From contig NZ_SMAN01000013.1 in assembly GCF_004342905.1 (NCBI RefSeq), forward strand, positions 1 through 64,000: a stretch of 64,000 bases of DNA, read 5' to 3'. The notes beneath the pieces were generated by a model. That model was not told where the DNA came from, did not search any database, and saw only the letters and a list, made by a program, of their open reading frames with translations. A program made the position numbers and the translations under genes. Position 1 is the first letter of the stretch, and every line of letters begins with the position of its first letter. The DNA is from Melghiribacillus thermohalophilus (lineage in GTDB: Bacteria > Bacillota > Bacilli > Bacillales > Alkalibacillaceae). Shown one piece after another: positions 34,488-43,315 of the stretch.

Positions 34488-34906
34488 TTGGGTGATTAGG
34501 CTCCTGACTTGGGCGATACAGCCCCATGTTTGGGCCATTGCTCCTCGCGCTTGGGCCGTTGCTCCCCGCGCTTGGGTCGTTGCTCCCCGCGCTTGGGCCA
34601 TTGCTCCTCGCGCTTGGGCCATTGAACTCCCGACTTGGGCCGTTGCTCCTCGCGCTTGGGCCGTTGCATCCCCTGCTTGGGCCATTAGCTCCTCAACTTG
34701 GGCCATTGCATCCCCTGCTTGGGCCATTAGCTCCTCAACTTGGGCCGTTGCATCCCCTGCTTGGGTCATTAGCTCCTCAACTTGGGCCGTTACTCCCCCT
34801 GCTTGGGTCATTAGCTCCTCAACTTGGGCCATTGCATCCCCCTGCTTGGGCCATTGCTCCTAACTTGGGCCATCGCACCCCGGGTTTGGGCGGTTGAGCC
34901 ATTGCA
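34488..34906. repeat. 21-bp minisatellite, about 20 units
   Basis: TTGGG recurs at 34488 and then every 21 bp without error through 34824 (17 unit starts), followed by steps of 22, 19 and 21 bp. The consensus unit is TTGGGCCRTTGCTCCTCGCGC. From 34677 to about 34845 two unit types alternate (ending AGCTCCTCAAC and GCATCCCCTGC), a 42-bp higher-order repeat present four times. Because 21 is a multiple of three, long frames stay open on both strands (118-123 codons), but none has an independent start or known family. It fills the gap between the chromate transporter and gamma-glutamyltransferase genes. Confidence 0.95.
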
Positions 34907-35016
34907 CAACATGTATGGGCGGTCAGGCCATTGCGACAATCACCTGGACTGATGGGTCCTCTAGTTGAGTGATTCGGTCTTTGACATCGTTTCGAATGCT
35001 CGATCCCCAACAATCA

Positions 35017-36627
35017 TCACCATACAGCAATAGCACCGTCTGTCCGCCATTCCGTGCCGCCAGCTAGAACCCCCGTTTTCGGATCCCTCACAATGATTTG
35101 TCCCCTGCCAAAGCTGCCGCTATCGATGGTCACTACAATATCATGTCCTCTCCGTGCCAGTGCCTGGGCGATGTGATTTGGAAAATGAGGTTCTACAAAA
35201 ACTTTATTATCCTTCACCCACTGCCAGCGGGGAGCATCGAGGGCTGCCTGCGGATTTAAGCCGAAATCGATCATATTCATCACAACCTGCATATGTCCCT
35301 GTGGTTGCATGAAGCCGCCCATTACTCCAAAAGGACCTACCGCACGCCCGTCCTTTGTCAGAAAACCAGGGATAATCGTGTGATACGTGCGCTTTCCTCC
35401 TGCCAGGGCATTGACATGAGCCGGATCCAACGAAAAATTGTGACCCCGGTTCTGCAGAGCAATGCCTGTTCCTGGCACAACCAGCCCTGACCCAAATCCC
35501 ATGTAATTACTCTGAATGAAGGATACCATATTTCCTTCACCGTCTGCCGTCGCAAGATAAACCGTTCCACCTTTGGAAGGCTCCCCGGGTTCAGGTCTTA
35601 TTGCCTGATCGCCAATTAGTTCTCTTCGTTTTGCTCCATATACCTCTTTCAATAATTCTTCTGAAGTAAAACGCATTTGACTCCGTTCTGTGATATGCTT
35701 CTGGCCATCGATAAAAGCAAGCTTTAACGCTTCAATTTGCTTATGAAACGTATCTGGATGATCTTTTTCGAAAAAGTCAAATCCTTTTACAATGTTTAAA
35801 GCCATCAGAGCAATTAACCCCTGCCCGTTCGGCGGGATTTCCCATACGTCATAGCCCCGGTAAGAAACCGAAATCGGGTCGACCCACTCAGGTTCGTAGG
35901 ATGCCAGATCGTCATCGGATAAAAAACCATTATACGTTCTAGAGAATTCGACGATTTGTTCAGCGAGACGACCACGGTAAAAGGATTCCCCTTCTGTTTC
36001 ACCGATTTCTTCCAGGGTGCTGGCATGATCCGGTGAAGCCCAGACCTCGCCAATTTCAGGCGCACGTCCTCCTTTCGCAAAGGTTTCAAACCAGCCGGTA
36101 AACTCTTCATCGTTCAGGGTGTCCTTAAATTGATCAAATGCCTTCTTCCAGTACTTTCCTAAAATCGGTGATATGACATATCCATTCCGCGCGTGATCAA
36201 TGGCTGGCTGAAGCACTTCTTTTAATGGTAGGTTTCCAAACCGCCTGGACAGGGCTGCCCATGCCGAAGGAGCCCCAGGAACGGTAACCGGAATCACCCC
36301 GTGGGCAGGGATTTCATCATATCCACGCTCTTTGACTGCCTCGATGGATATATATTGGGGGGCCGGTCCGCTGGCATTTAACCCATATAATTGATCCTTC
36401 ATCCATACAATAGCAAAAGCATCTCCACCAATTCCGTTAGACGTTGGCTCCACAACGGTCAGGCAGGCCGCTGTCGCGATGGCAGCATCAACGGCATTGC
36501 CCCCTTTTTTCAATATATCTATACCCGCCTGAGCAGCAAGGGGCTGTGACGTGGCTACCATACCATTTTTCCCATAAGTGACCATTCTCCGGGAAGGATA
36601 CGGGTAATACAATGAATCAAAATTCAT
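35017..36627 (-). CDS. gamma-glutamyltransferase (YwrD-type, no signal peptide)
   Basis: 536-aa Ntn-hydrolase that self-cleaves into two subunits. The predicted nucleophile is Thr355 in SKGGTVYLATADGEGNMVSF. N-terminal features are GKNGMVATSQPLAAQAGIDILKKGGNAVDAAIAT and VEPTSNGIGGDAF. After the nucleophile come NYMGFGSGLVVPGTGIALQNRGHNFSLDP and GGFMQPQGHMQV. It has no signal peptide, unlike secreted Ggt, so it probably acts in the cytoplasm. AAGGAGG lies before the ATG. With pxpABC it could feed glutamate from gamma-glutamyl compounds. Confidence 0.93.
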   Translation of the reverse strand: MNFDSLYYPYPSRRMVTYGKNGMVATSQPLAAQAGIDILKKGGNAVDAAIATAACLTVVEPTSNGIGGDAFAIVWMKDQLYGLNASGPAPQYISIEAVKERGYDEIPAHGVIPVTVPGAPSAWAALSRRFGNLPLKEVLQPAIDHARNGYVISPILGKYWKKAFDQFKDTLNDEEFTGWFETFAKGGRAPEIGEVWASPDHASTLEEIGETEGESFYRGRLAEQIVEFSRTYNGFLSDDDLASYEPEWVDPISVSYRGYDVWEIPPNGQGLIALMALNIVKGFDFFEKDHPDTFHKQIEALKLAFIDGQKHITERSQMRFTSEELLKEVYGAKRRELIGDQAIRPEPGEPSKGGTVYLATADGEGNMVSFIQSNYMGFGSGLVVPGTGIALQNRGHNFSLDPAHVNALAGGKRTYHTIIPGFLTKDGRAVGPFGVMGGFMQPQGHMQVVMNMIDFGLNPQAALDAPRWQWVKDNKVFVEPHFPNHIAQALARRGHDIVVTIDSGSFGRGQIIVRDPKTGVLAGGTEWRTDGAIAVW

Positions 36628-36769
36628 TTCATTGCCTCCTTGGTTTTAAAATGGGTTGCTCACCTGCAGAATCTCATAAAAATTCGATCAGAAATTATGC
36701 GTACGATTGTCCAAAAGATCCGAATAGCCTCCTGTAAGTGAATTCAGATAAATGAGATGTACATGATCT

Positions 36770-36889
36770 GACATAGCAGTCGTTTTTTCCGTCCCAATCA
36801 AAGAAAGGGCTGTGTTCACCGATTTCATATGCGATTAAAATGATCCAGGCCTTTTGCTTAATTCTCCAGTACAGCTTGTAAGTCCTCCT
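36770..36889 (-). pseudogene. possible decayed relative of the 53-aa protein at 50222
   Basis: On the minus strand EEDLQAVLEN is followed, after a stop and frame change, by KAWIILIAYEIGEHSPFFDWDGKNDC. The segment resembles the intact small protein at 50222-50383 (LEQNIGVILIAYEEQGNEDGS). No full frame remains. Both lie beside copies of the dispersed repeat. The remaining bases of the 36628-37047 gap hold only the repeat and promoter described separately. Confidence 0.3.
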
Positions 36890-36893
36890 CAGC

Positions 36894-36913
36894 GGTGCCT
36901 GTCACCTGGCGAA
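36894..36913. repeat. dispersed repeat core (copy 2, single arm)
   Basis: GGTGCCTGTCACCTGGCGAA, a single arm of the element seen at 16011-16100 and 50393-50500, without a clear partner nearby. Confidence 0.5.
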
Positions 36914-36928
36914 TTACTTAATAATCTT

Positions 36929-36967
36929 TTTTGAAAATTTTCTGTTATTTCTGATAAAATTATGTTA
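36929..36967 (+). promoter_or_regulatory. candidate promoter of the XRE-hyu operon
   Basis: TTGAAA, 18 nt, TAAAAT in a very AT-rich leader about 80 bp before the XRE-cupin gene. The sequence TGAAAATTTT occurs twice (about 36932 and 36992) and could be an operator. Tentative. Confidence 0.35.
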
Positions 36968-37047
36968 TGATAAAAACAATTATAGTAATACTGAAAATTT
37001 TAAACTCATACTAAACTTATTTCAAAATATATGAAAGGAAGGGAGCA

Positions 37048-37590
37048 ATGGTTGAAATTTACGACAAAATCCGAGAACTTCGATTACAAAGCGGTATGAC
37101 CCTCAAAGAACTGAGCGAAAAAACAGATCTTTCCGTTAGCTTTCTGTCACAGGTAGAGAGAGGATCATCATCCCTTGCCATCACATCTCTTAAAAAAATC
37201 GCTGATGCCTTCAATGTAGACATTACTTACTTTTTTGACAAACCAACAAATAACAACTTTATGGTTAAGGAAGACGATCAAAAACCATTTAAAATCGAAG
37301 GATCTGAAGCAACCTATCGTAGACTGAATGGAGAATTTTCAGGCAGATCATTAGAGCCCATTATGGTCACACTTGCACCAAAACAAAAACAGGATACCGT
37401 TTATAAGCATCCCGGAGAAGAGTTTTATTACGTCCTGAAGGGGGCCGTTTTATTTAATGTGGATGGCCAAGAGTATTTTGTGCGTCAGGGAGATTCCATA
37501 CATTTTCCGTCTGAAAAGGATCATTACTGGGAAAATCCCTTAAACGAAGAAACGCTGATTCTTTGTGTATTAACCCCAGCCATATTTTAG
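37048..37590 (+). CDS. XRE-cupin transcriptional regulator
   Basis: 180 aa: N-terminal helix-turn-helix (about 6-60: RLQSGMTLKELSEKTDLSVSFLSQVERGSSSLAITSLKKIADAF) and C-terminal cupin_2 barrel (about 100-175: KHPGEEFYYVLKGAVLFNVDGQEYFVRQGDSIHFPSEKDHYW). Such regulators usually control the operon they head and bind a small effector in the cupin. AAGGAAGGGAG precedes the ATG. It is followed by hyuA after 43 bp, so it probably responds to the substrate or product of that pathway. Confidence 0.93.
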   Translation: MVEIYDKIRELRLQSGMTLKELSEKTDLSVSFLSQVERGSSSLAITSLKKIADAFNVDITYFFDKPTNNNFMVKEDDQKPFKIEGSEATYRRLNGEFSGRSLEPIMVTLAPKQKQDTVYKHPGEEFYYVLKGAVLFNVDGQEYFVRQGDSIHFPSEKDHYWENPLNEETLILCVLTPAIF

Positions 37591-37633
37591 TTGCTGGGAT
37601 TTTATTATATAAATTTTAGAAAGGTGGATGCAT

Positions 37634-39679
37634 GTGAGAGTCGCAACAGATATTGGTGGAACATTTACCGATCTTGTCTATGTGGATGAAGACGGGCATA
37701 TTGGTGTAGCCAAAAGTCATACTACACCACCCAACTTTGAAGAAGGGGTAATGGATGTCATTCAAAAAAGCAACATTCATAGCGAGTCCATTACAACCTT
37801 CATTCACGGTACAACTGTTATTATCAATGCACTTACTGAGAGGAAAGGAGCGAAGACCGGGCTAATCACGACGAAGGGGTTTCGAGATGTATTAGAAATT
37901 GCCAGAGGAAACAGGCCAGATTTATTTAATGTCAGGTATAAAAAACCGGTTCCATTTGTCGAGAGATATTTGCGCCAGGAAGTTGAAGAACGTTTAAATC
38001 ATAAAGGTGAAGTGATCACACCATTGAATAAGGACCGAATTAAAGAAATCATCGACTACTTTAAAAAGGAAAATGTAGAAGCCATTGCTGTCGCCTATTT
38101 ACATTCATACATGAATCCCAGCCATGAAAAAGAGACGGTCGATTTAATCAAAGAGCTATGGCCTGAAGTGGCGGTCACTGCTTCCCATGAAGTGACCAAA
38201 GAGTGGCGAGAATATGAACGGACGAATACGGCCGTTTTAAATTCCTATGTTAAACCCACAGCATCTTCCTACATCGACCGTCTAGACTATAAATTGTCTG
38301 AAAAAACGTCAGACAGTCTTAACTATATCATGCAATCCAATGGAGGTACAACAACATTTGAACAGGCCAAAGAAACTCCTATTCATATCGTTGAATCAGG
38401 TCCTGTCGCAGGTATTTATGGTGCAGCGGTTCTAGGAGAAATTCTCGGGGAAGAAAACATCATCGCCTTTGATATCGGAGGTACAACAGCCAAATGTTCA
38501 CTCATCGAAAAAGGCGAAGTCAAGGTATCTACTGATTACTACATTGAAAAAAATGAACGAAGCGCCGGATATCCAATCAAAATACCTGTTGTGGATATTG
38601 TGGAGATTGGAAATGGCGGTGGTTCGATCGCCTGGATTGATGATGCTGGATCGCTCAAAGTAGGACCACGATCTGCAGGAGCAGTACCTGGACCCGTTGC
38701 CTATGGTCAGGGTGGAACCGAACCGACTACAACAGATGCGAATCTCATTACCGGACGTCTATCACCGAAAAATTTTGACTATGAAGTAGATTTGGACATG
38801 GTTAAACAGGCCATAGACCAAAAAATAGCGAAACATTTCCACATGTCGACAGAAGATGCGGCGCTGGGAATCATTCGGATTGCAAATTCGAACATGCTGA
38901 ATGCTCTTAAACTGATATCTGTTCGAAAAGGGCATGATCCAGGTGAATTTACACTGGTCGCGTTTGGAGGAGGAGGGTCGATGCACGCTCCCGTGTTAGC
39001 TAGGGAACTCGGTGTAAAAAAAGTCATTGTTCCTGTAGCCTCTTCCGTGTTTTCAGCATGGGGCATGTTAATGACAGACCTTCGTCATGACTATATCAAA
39101 ACCTTTATTCGCCGAATGGCTGAAGCCGATCTGAATGAACTGAATGAAGAATGGGACAAGCTTGAACAGCAGGCTCTAACTCAATTTGCGGAAGAACAAG
39201 TTGAACGGGAAAATGTCATGTTCTCAAGATTTGCCGATATGCGATATCTTGGCCAGGAACATACCGTTAAAGTTCCCGTCCCGAATGGAAAATGGACAAC
39301 AGAAACGCTGGAAGAAGTGATCCAGAGATTTCATACTTTGCATGAAAAAAATTACACTTTTAAATTGGACGGTTCTCCTACCGAAATCGTAAATATTCAT
39401 TTAACAGCCTTTGGGAAAGTACAAAAGCCTGTGCTAAAAGAAATGGAATATAACAAATATCGTCTTGAAGACGCCTTAATTGAAACAAGAAAGGTTTACT
39501 TTGAAGAAAAAGGATGGACAAAAACAAAGGTTTATAACCGACATAAACTGTCCCCATCCCATTTTATTCAAGGTCCAGCTATTGTAGAAGAACCATCAGC
39601 TTCAACAGTGATCGATGAGGGACAAACCATTACCGTTGATCTTTATGGGAATCTCATTATTGATACGGGGGTGAAATAA
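37634..39679 (+). CDS. hyuA: hydantoinase/oxoprolinase family subunit A (HyuA-like)
   Basis: 681 aa. ATP-dependent family that opens cyclic amides such as 5-oxoproline, hydantoins or N-methylhydantoin; related to acetone carboxylase subunits. It has the actin-like ATPase phosphate loop ATDIGGTFTDLVY at the N-terminus, then HGTTVIINALTERKGAKTGLITTKGFRDVLEIARGNRP, VESGPVAGIYGAAVLG, AFDIGGTTAKCSLI, GNGGGSIAWID and RSAGAVPGPVAYGQGGTEPTTTDANLITGRL. The GTG at 37634 is chosen because AAAGGTGG lies 6 nt upstream; the ATG at 37628 abuts it. It is coupled to hyuB (stop and start adjacent). Confidence 0.92.
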   Translation: MRVATDIGGTFTDLVYVDEDGHIGVAKSHTTPPNFEEGVMDVIQKSNIHSESITTFIHGTTVIINALTERKGAKTGLITTKGFRDVLEIARGNRPDLFNVRYKKPVPFVERYLRQEVEERLNHKGEVITPLNKDRIKEIIDYFKKENVEAIAVAYLHSYMNPSHEKETVDLIKELWPEVAVTASHEVTKEWREYERTNTAVLNSYVKPTASSYIDRLDYKLSEKTSDSLNYIMQSNGGTTTFEQAKETPIHIVESGPVAGIYGAAVLGEILGEENIIAFDIGGTTAKCSLIEKGEVKVSTDYYIEKNERSAGYPIKIPVVDIVEIGNGGGSIAWIDDAGSLKVGPRSAGAVPGPVAYGQGGTEPTTTDANLITGRLSPKNFDYEVDLDMVKQAIDQKIAKHFHMSTEDAALGIIRIANSNMLNALKLISVRKGHDPGEFTLVAFGGGGSMHAPVLARELGVKKVIVPVASSVFSAWGMLMTDLRHDYIKTFIRRMAEADLNELNEEWDKLEQQALTQFAEEQVERENVMFSRFADMRYLGQEHTVKVPVPNGKWTTETLEEVIQRFHTLHEKNYTFKLDGSPTEIVNIHLTAFGKVQKPVLKEMEYNKYRLEDALIETRKVYFEEKGWTKTKVYNRHKLSPSHFIQGPAIVEEPSASTVIDEGQTITVDLYGNLIIDTGVK

Positions 39680-41437
39680 ATGGAAAAATCGAATGTGTAT
39701 GCTACACCGAATGTAGACCCATTTACTCTGGAAATTGTAAAAGACTCGATGATTGCCATTGGAGATGAAATGTTTATTGCACTCGCAAGAACATCAATGA
39801 GCCCCATCATTTACGAAGTGCTTGATTATGCCAGCGGACTACTAGATTCAAAAGGACAACTTCTGACTCAGGGTAATGGAGTAACCGGTTTTATTGGAAT
39901 GCTCTCTTTTATGGTAAAAGAAACATTGAAAAAGTATGGGGAAGAGGATTTAAAACCTGGAGATATCCTTATTATCAATGACCCTTATGGCGGGGGAGGA
40001 TCCCATCTTTCAGATGTAGGTTTAGTCATGCCCATCTTTTATGAAGGAGAACTGGTTGCTTTCTCAGCGAATAAAGCACACTGGACCGAAGTTGGCGGAA
40101 AAGATCCAGGATCATTTACCAATGATGCGACGGAAATTTTCCAGGAAGGATTGCAATTTCCATGTGTCAAGTTATTCAATGAAGGCCATATAAACCAGGC
40201 CGTTGTTGAAATCATTAAGTACAATGTAAGATTTCCAGACCTTTCTCTCGGTGATTTATGGGCTCAAGTAGCTGCATTAAAAACAGGTGAAAAAAGGGTC
40301 AAAGAGTTATGTGACAAATATGGAAAAGATATGGTTCTGACATCAATCAATCACCTGCTGGACCACGGAGAACAGCTCGCAAGACAAGAACTATCCAGAC
40401 TACCGAAAGGAACTTTTGAAGCAAAAGATTTTATTGATGATGATGGATTTGGAAACGGACCTTTCCCGATTCAGGTAAAGGTGACGATTACAGAAGATGA
40501 GTTCATTTGTGATTTTCGAGGAAGCTCACCTCAAGTCATGGGGCCAATCAATTGTTCGTATACGGCACTCGTTTCAGCCGTCAGAACAATTTTTCTTGCC
40601 ATTACGAATCCTTCCCAGGATGTCAATGATGGCGTATTTAGACCCCTGAAAATTATTACAGATGAAAAATCAGTACTGGCTGCTGAACGACCTGCTCCCG
40701 TATCAATATACTGGGAAAGCATGCTGGCAGGGGCAGATCTGATCTGGAAAGCACTTGCTCCGGAATTGCCTGATCGATTAACTGCAGGGCATTTATTGTC
40801 CGTATGCGCTGTAACGTTAACAGGTAAACATCATGATACTGACGAACCATTTCTCATTGTTGAGCCCTCTGTTGGTGGATGGGGGGCAGGCAAAGGTCAG
40901 GATGGAGCGAGCGGACAATTCTGTATAGGAGACGGTGAAACCTATAATGTTCCAGTTGAAGTGGCAGAAACCCGGTATGGGGTTCGTGTTAATGAATATA
41001 GCTTAAGGTCAGACGGGGCAGGTGCAGGAGAATTCATTGGCGGCCGCGGTGTGATCAGAACCTATGAAGCATTGACAGACAACCAGATGGTTACAGCAAC
41101 GTTTGGGAGAAATAAATTTTTACCCTGGGGTTCAAGCGGCGGAAAGGAAGGTTCACCTAACCAGTTCATCATCGAAAAGCGTGATGGGGATACGGATGGT
41201 CCTTTTGGCATTTACCCAAGATACCCGCTAAATACCGGAGATAAAGTCAGACTAATGACGGCCTCTGGGGGAGGTTATGGGAACCCTTTTGAACGGCCAC
41301 CTGAAAAAGTAGCGATGGATGTAAAAAATGAATATTTTACCGTTGAACAGGCAAAAGAACTCTTTGGTGTCATCGTCAACCCGGATACCTTTGAAGTTGA
41401 AGGGGTAACATCAGAACGAAATAATGGAGGGAAGTAG
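39680..41437 (+). CDS. hyuB: hydantoinase/oxoprolinase family subunit B (HyuB-like)
   Basis: 585 aa, partner of HyuA. Conserved stretches are NVDPFTLEIVKDSMIAIGDEMF at the N-terminus, DILIINDPYGGGGSHLSDV, GEPxxG-like VGGWGAGKGQDGASGQFCIGDGETYNVPVE, YSLRSDGAGAGEFIGGRGV and MTASGGGYGNPFERPPE. It starts directly at the hyuA stop codon. The true substrate is not identifiable; the presence of separate pxpABC makes plain 5-oxoproline less likely and a hydantoin-like or methylated ring more likely. Confidence 0.92.
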   Translation: MEKSNVYATPNVDPFTLEIVKDSMIAIGDEMFIALARTSMSPIIYEVLDYASGLLDSKGQLLTQGNGVTGFIGMLSFMVKETLKKYGEEDLKPGDILIINDPYGGGGSHLSDVGLVMPIFYEGELVAFSANKAHWTEVGGKDPGSFTNDATEIFQEGLQFPCVKLFNEGHINQAVVEIIKYNVRFPDLSLGDLWAQVAALKTGEKRVKELCDKYGKDMVLTSINHLLDHGEQLARQELSRLPKGTFEAKDFIDDDGFGNGPFPIQVKVTITEDEFICDFRGSSPQVMGPINCSYTALVSAVRTIFLAITNPSQDVNDGVFRPLKIITDEKSVLAAERPAPVSIYWESMLAGADLIWKALAPELPDRLTAGHLLSVCAVTLTGKHHDTDEPFLIVEPSVGGWGAGKGQDGASGQFCIGDGETYNVPVEVAETRYGVRVNEYSLRSDGAGAGEFIGGRGVIRTYEALTDNQMVTATFGRNKFLPWGSSGGKEGSPNQFIIEKRDGDTDGPFGIYPRYPLNTGDKVRLMTASGGGYGNPFERPPEKVAMDVKNEYFTVEQAKELFGVIVNPDTFEVEGVTSERNNGGK

Positions 41438-41438
41438 C

Positions 41439-41768
41439 TTGCAGGTACAATCGATTCATACCATCGGACCAGATCAAAATTCTCCTGTGTCTTTAATCAC
41501 ACTATTTCAAAACCAGTTTGAACATACGATTGTGAAATTTGGTTTTGTGACGATCCCCCCGGGACAACGAGTTCCTTTATCAGGAATGAGTACACATCAG
41601 GAACACGAATATTCTCTCGTTATTAAAGGGTCACTGATTACAGAAAGTGGAGGAAAGGAATATCGTATTTCGAAAGGACAGGCAACCTATATTCCCGCTG
41701 GAGAGTCCCATTATGCATTCAATGATGGAGAACAGGATTGTGAAATTGTCTGGGTTTTAGTCAGTTAA
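41439..41768 (+). CDS. small cupin-domain protein
   Basis: 109 aa, single cupin_2 barrel: FVTIPPGQRVPLSGMSTHQEHEYSLVIKGSLITESGGKEYRISKGQATYIPAGESHYAFNDG. Metal ligands are likely the His and Glu in THQEHEYS and the later His in ESHYAF. The TTG at 41439, one base after the hyuB stop with GGAGGG 7 nt upstream, is chosen over an ATG inside hyuB. It may be an isomerase, racemase-like or ligand-binding helper of the hyu pathway; undetermined. Confidence 0.85.
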   Translation: MQVQSIHTIGPDQNSPVSLITLFQNQFEHTIVKFGFVTIPPGQRVPLSGMSTHQEHEYSLVIKGSLITESGGKEYRISKGQATYIPAGESHYAFNDGEQDCEIVWVLVS

Positions 41769-41776
41769 ATCCATTA

Positions 41777-41801
41777 CTCTTAGGGGGCTGCCCCCTAAGA
41801 G
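41777..41801 (+). terminator. strong hairpin between cupin and permease genes
   Basis: Perfect 11-bp stem (CTCTTAGGGGG / CCCCCTAAGAG) with a 3-nt loop, followed by AATATATTTTCC. It could partly terminate or stabilise the transcript ends, allowing different levels of the enzymes and the permease. Confidence 0.65.
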
Positions 41802-41855
41802 AATATATTTTCCTTTTATTTTTCAAAATATTCTGTAATTAGGAGTGTGAAAGTT

Positions 41856-43193
41856 ATGGAAGAAAAAGTGTTAAATAAATCCGTCGTTAAGGATGAGGCG
41901 TTATCGGCCATCCCTCTTGATCAGCGCCAGCACTGGTTAACACCAGCTATGATTTTTGGCGGATTAGAATTTACCATTCCTGTATTAATGGTAGGAGCAA
42001 CACTGGTAGGAAGCTTCGGCATGTCATCGATCTTTTGGGTTTTGTTTATTTCGTTATTTATTTTCCAATGGGTTGGAAATGGTATTTCAGGGTATATAGG
42101 GGCAAAAACAGGGAGATCATCTTCCGTGATTGCTCGCACAGCCTTTGGGGCACAACAGGCCAGATTCATCGTAGGTTTAACCATCTTTATCGTTTCCCTG
42201 GGATGGTGGGCCGTACAGACAGCAGTAGCCGGGAATGCGATTTCTGCGATGCTCGGGATTGATTACAGCACACAATGGTTCTCCTGGGCCATGATTACCA
42301 TTGTGATTGGCTTGCTGTTCGCCATTCCATCCATCATAGGATATTCTTCTATGAAATGGACTGATTATATTGCAGTTCCGGCAGGATTAGTATTGATTGC
42401 TGCAGGAATATTTTATGCATTAAAAAACACGGGCTGGGATACCATCGTCTCATGGCAGCCGGAAAACCCAACGCTGACACTCTTGGGCGGAATCAGTCTC
42501 GTATTGGGCGTTAACGTTTCACAGTGGGTGATTTCCTCTGATTATACCCGATATGCAAAGCCTAAAATCAAGGATAATGTTTTGATTCCTCTGGGCATTA
42601 TCGGAGTGGGTTTTCCTCTGTTTTATGTAGGTGCGATCATGTCAGTCGGAGTTGGTGACCCTGATATCGTCAACGTGATGTTAAATCTCGGTTTTCCGGT
42701 CTGGGGATTTTTAATTTTATGGTTCGCAACCTGGACAAGCCAATTGGTGAACAACTATAGTATGGGGCTGGCATTATCAAATATGCTGAATGTTAATTCT
42801 GGAAAAGGAAGAGCCCTTTTAACATTTATCGGCACTTTGATTGCCATTATCATTGCTCTGGCCGGAATATTAGACTATTTTATGGACTTTCTGTATTTAA
42901 CTGCTTTAATTTATCCTGCAGTGGCAGGTGTTATGTTTACCGACTTTTTCTTTATCCGAAATAAACAATGGGTGGATCATAAAGGGTGGAATTGGATGGC
43001 TACGATTGCCCTCGTTTTTGGTACGGGGATAGGCTACATCACTCAGTATGTCAAGCCATTAGGTTTACCGGCTGTTCAGTCATTGATTGTAGCGGGAATT
43101 GTCTATTATATTGCGATGCAAATAAAAGCAAACATATCCCCTGATCATTTCACCGATACATCCCAGAGCACAAACGATTCATCTGCTGCTTAA
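41856..43193 (+). CDS. NCS1-family permease (cytosine/purine/hydantoin type)
   Basis: 445-aa membrane protein with about 12 helices. NCS1 hallmarks are LTPAMIFGGLEFTIPVLMVGATLVGSFG, WVGNGISGYIGAKTGRSSSVIARTAFG, LGWWAVQTAVAGNAI and LVLGVNVSQWVISSDYTRYAKP. It most resembles CodB-type permeases, but its place after hyuAB suggests uptake of the cyclic amide that HyuAB opens. The ATG at 41856 is preferred over a GTG three codons earlier that sits on the GGAG. Confidence 0.9.
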   Translation: MEEKVLNKSVVKDEALSAIPLDQRQHWLTPAMIFGGLEFTIPVLMVGATLVGSFGMSSIFWVLFISLFIFQWVGNGISGYIGAKTGRSSSVIARTAFGAQQARFIVGLTIFIVSLGWWAVQTAVAGNAISAMLGIDYSTQWFSWAMITIVIGLLFAIPSIIGYSSMKWTDYIAVPAGLVLIAAGIFYALKNTGWDTIVSWQPENPTLTLLGGISLVLGVNVSQWVISSDYTRYAKPKIKDNVLIPLGIIGVGFPLFYVGAIMSVGVGDPDIVNVMLNLGFPVWGFLILWFATWTSQLVNNYSMGLALSNMLNVNSGKGRALLTFIGTLIAIIIALAGILDYFMDFLYLTALIYPAVAGVMFTDFFFIRNKQWVDHKGWNWMATIALVFGTGIGYITQYVKPLGLPAVQSLIVAGIVYYIAMQIKANISPDHFTDTSQSTNDSSAA

Positions 43194-43203
43194 TCATATA
43201 ACA

Positions 43204-43240
43204 AGCCACCTGAATTTCCATCGTTCAGGTGGCTTGTTTT
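43204..43240 (+). terminator. terminator of the hyu operon
   Basis: AAGCCACCTGAA / TTCAGGTGGCTT stem (12 bp) with a 9-nt loop, followed by GTTTTTTTAA. It begins 10 bp after the permease stop. Confidence 0.92.
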
Positions 43241-43315
43241 TTTAACCTGGCTCTACATTGAGCCTCGAATAGTCGTGAACGCCTATTTGATCGTATAAGC
43301 TGCAGCAAACCCTTC

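Noticed and set aside
34492-34897. Proteins of about 120 aa encoded by the 21-bp repeat (both strands)
   Set aside because: Frames stay open only because the period is a multiple of three; no start signal outside the repeat and no family match. Kept as a repeat and a low-grade hypothesis.
34488-34906. CRISPR array
   Set aside because: Units are contiguous 21-bp repeats with no unique spacers and no cas genes nearby.
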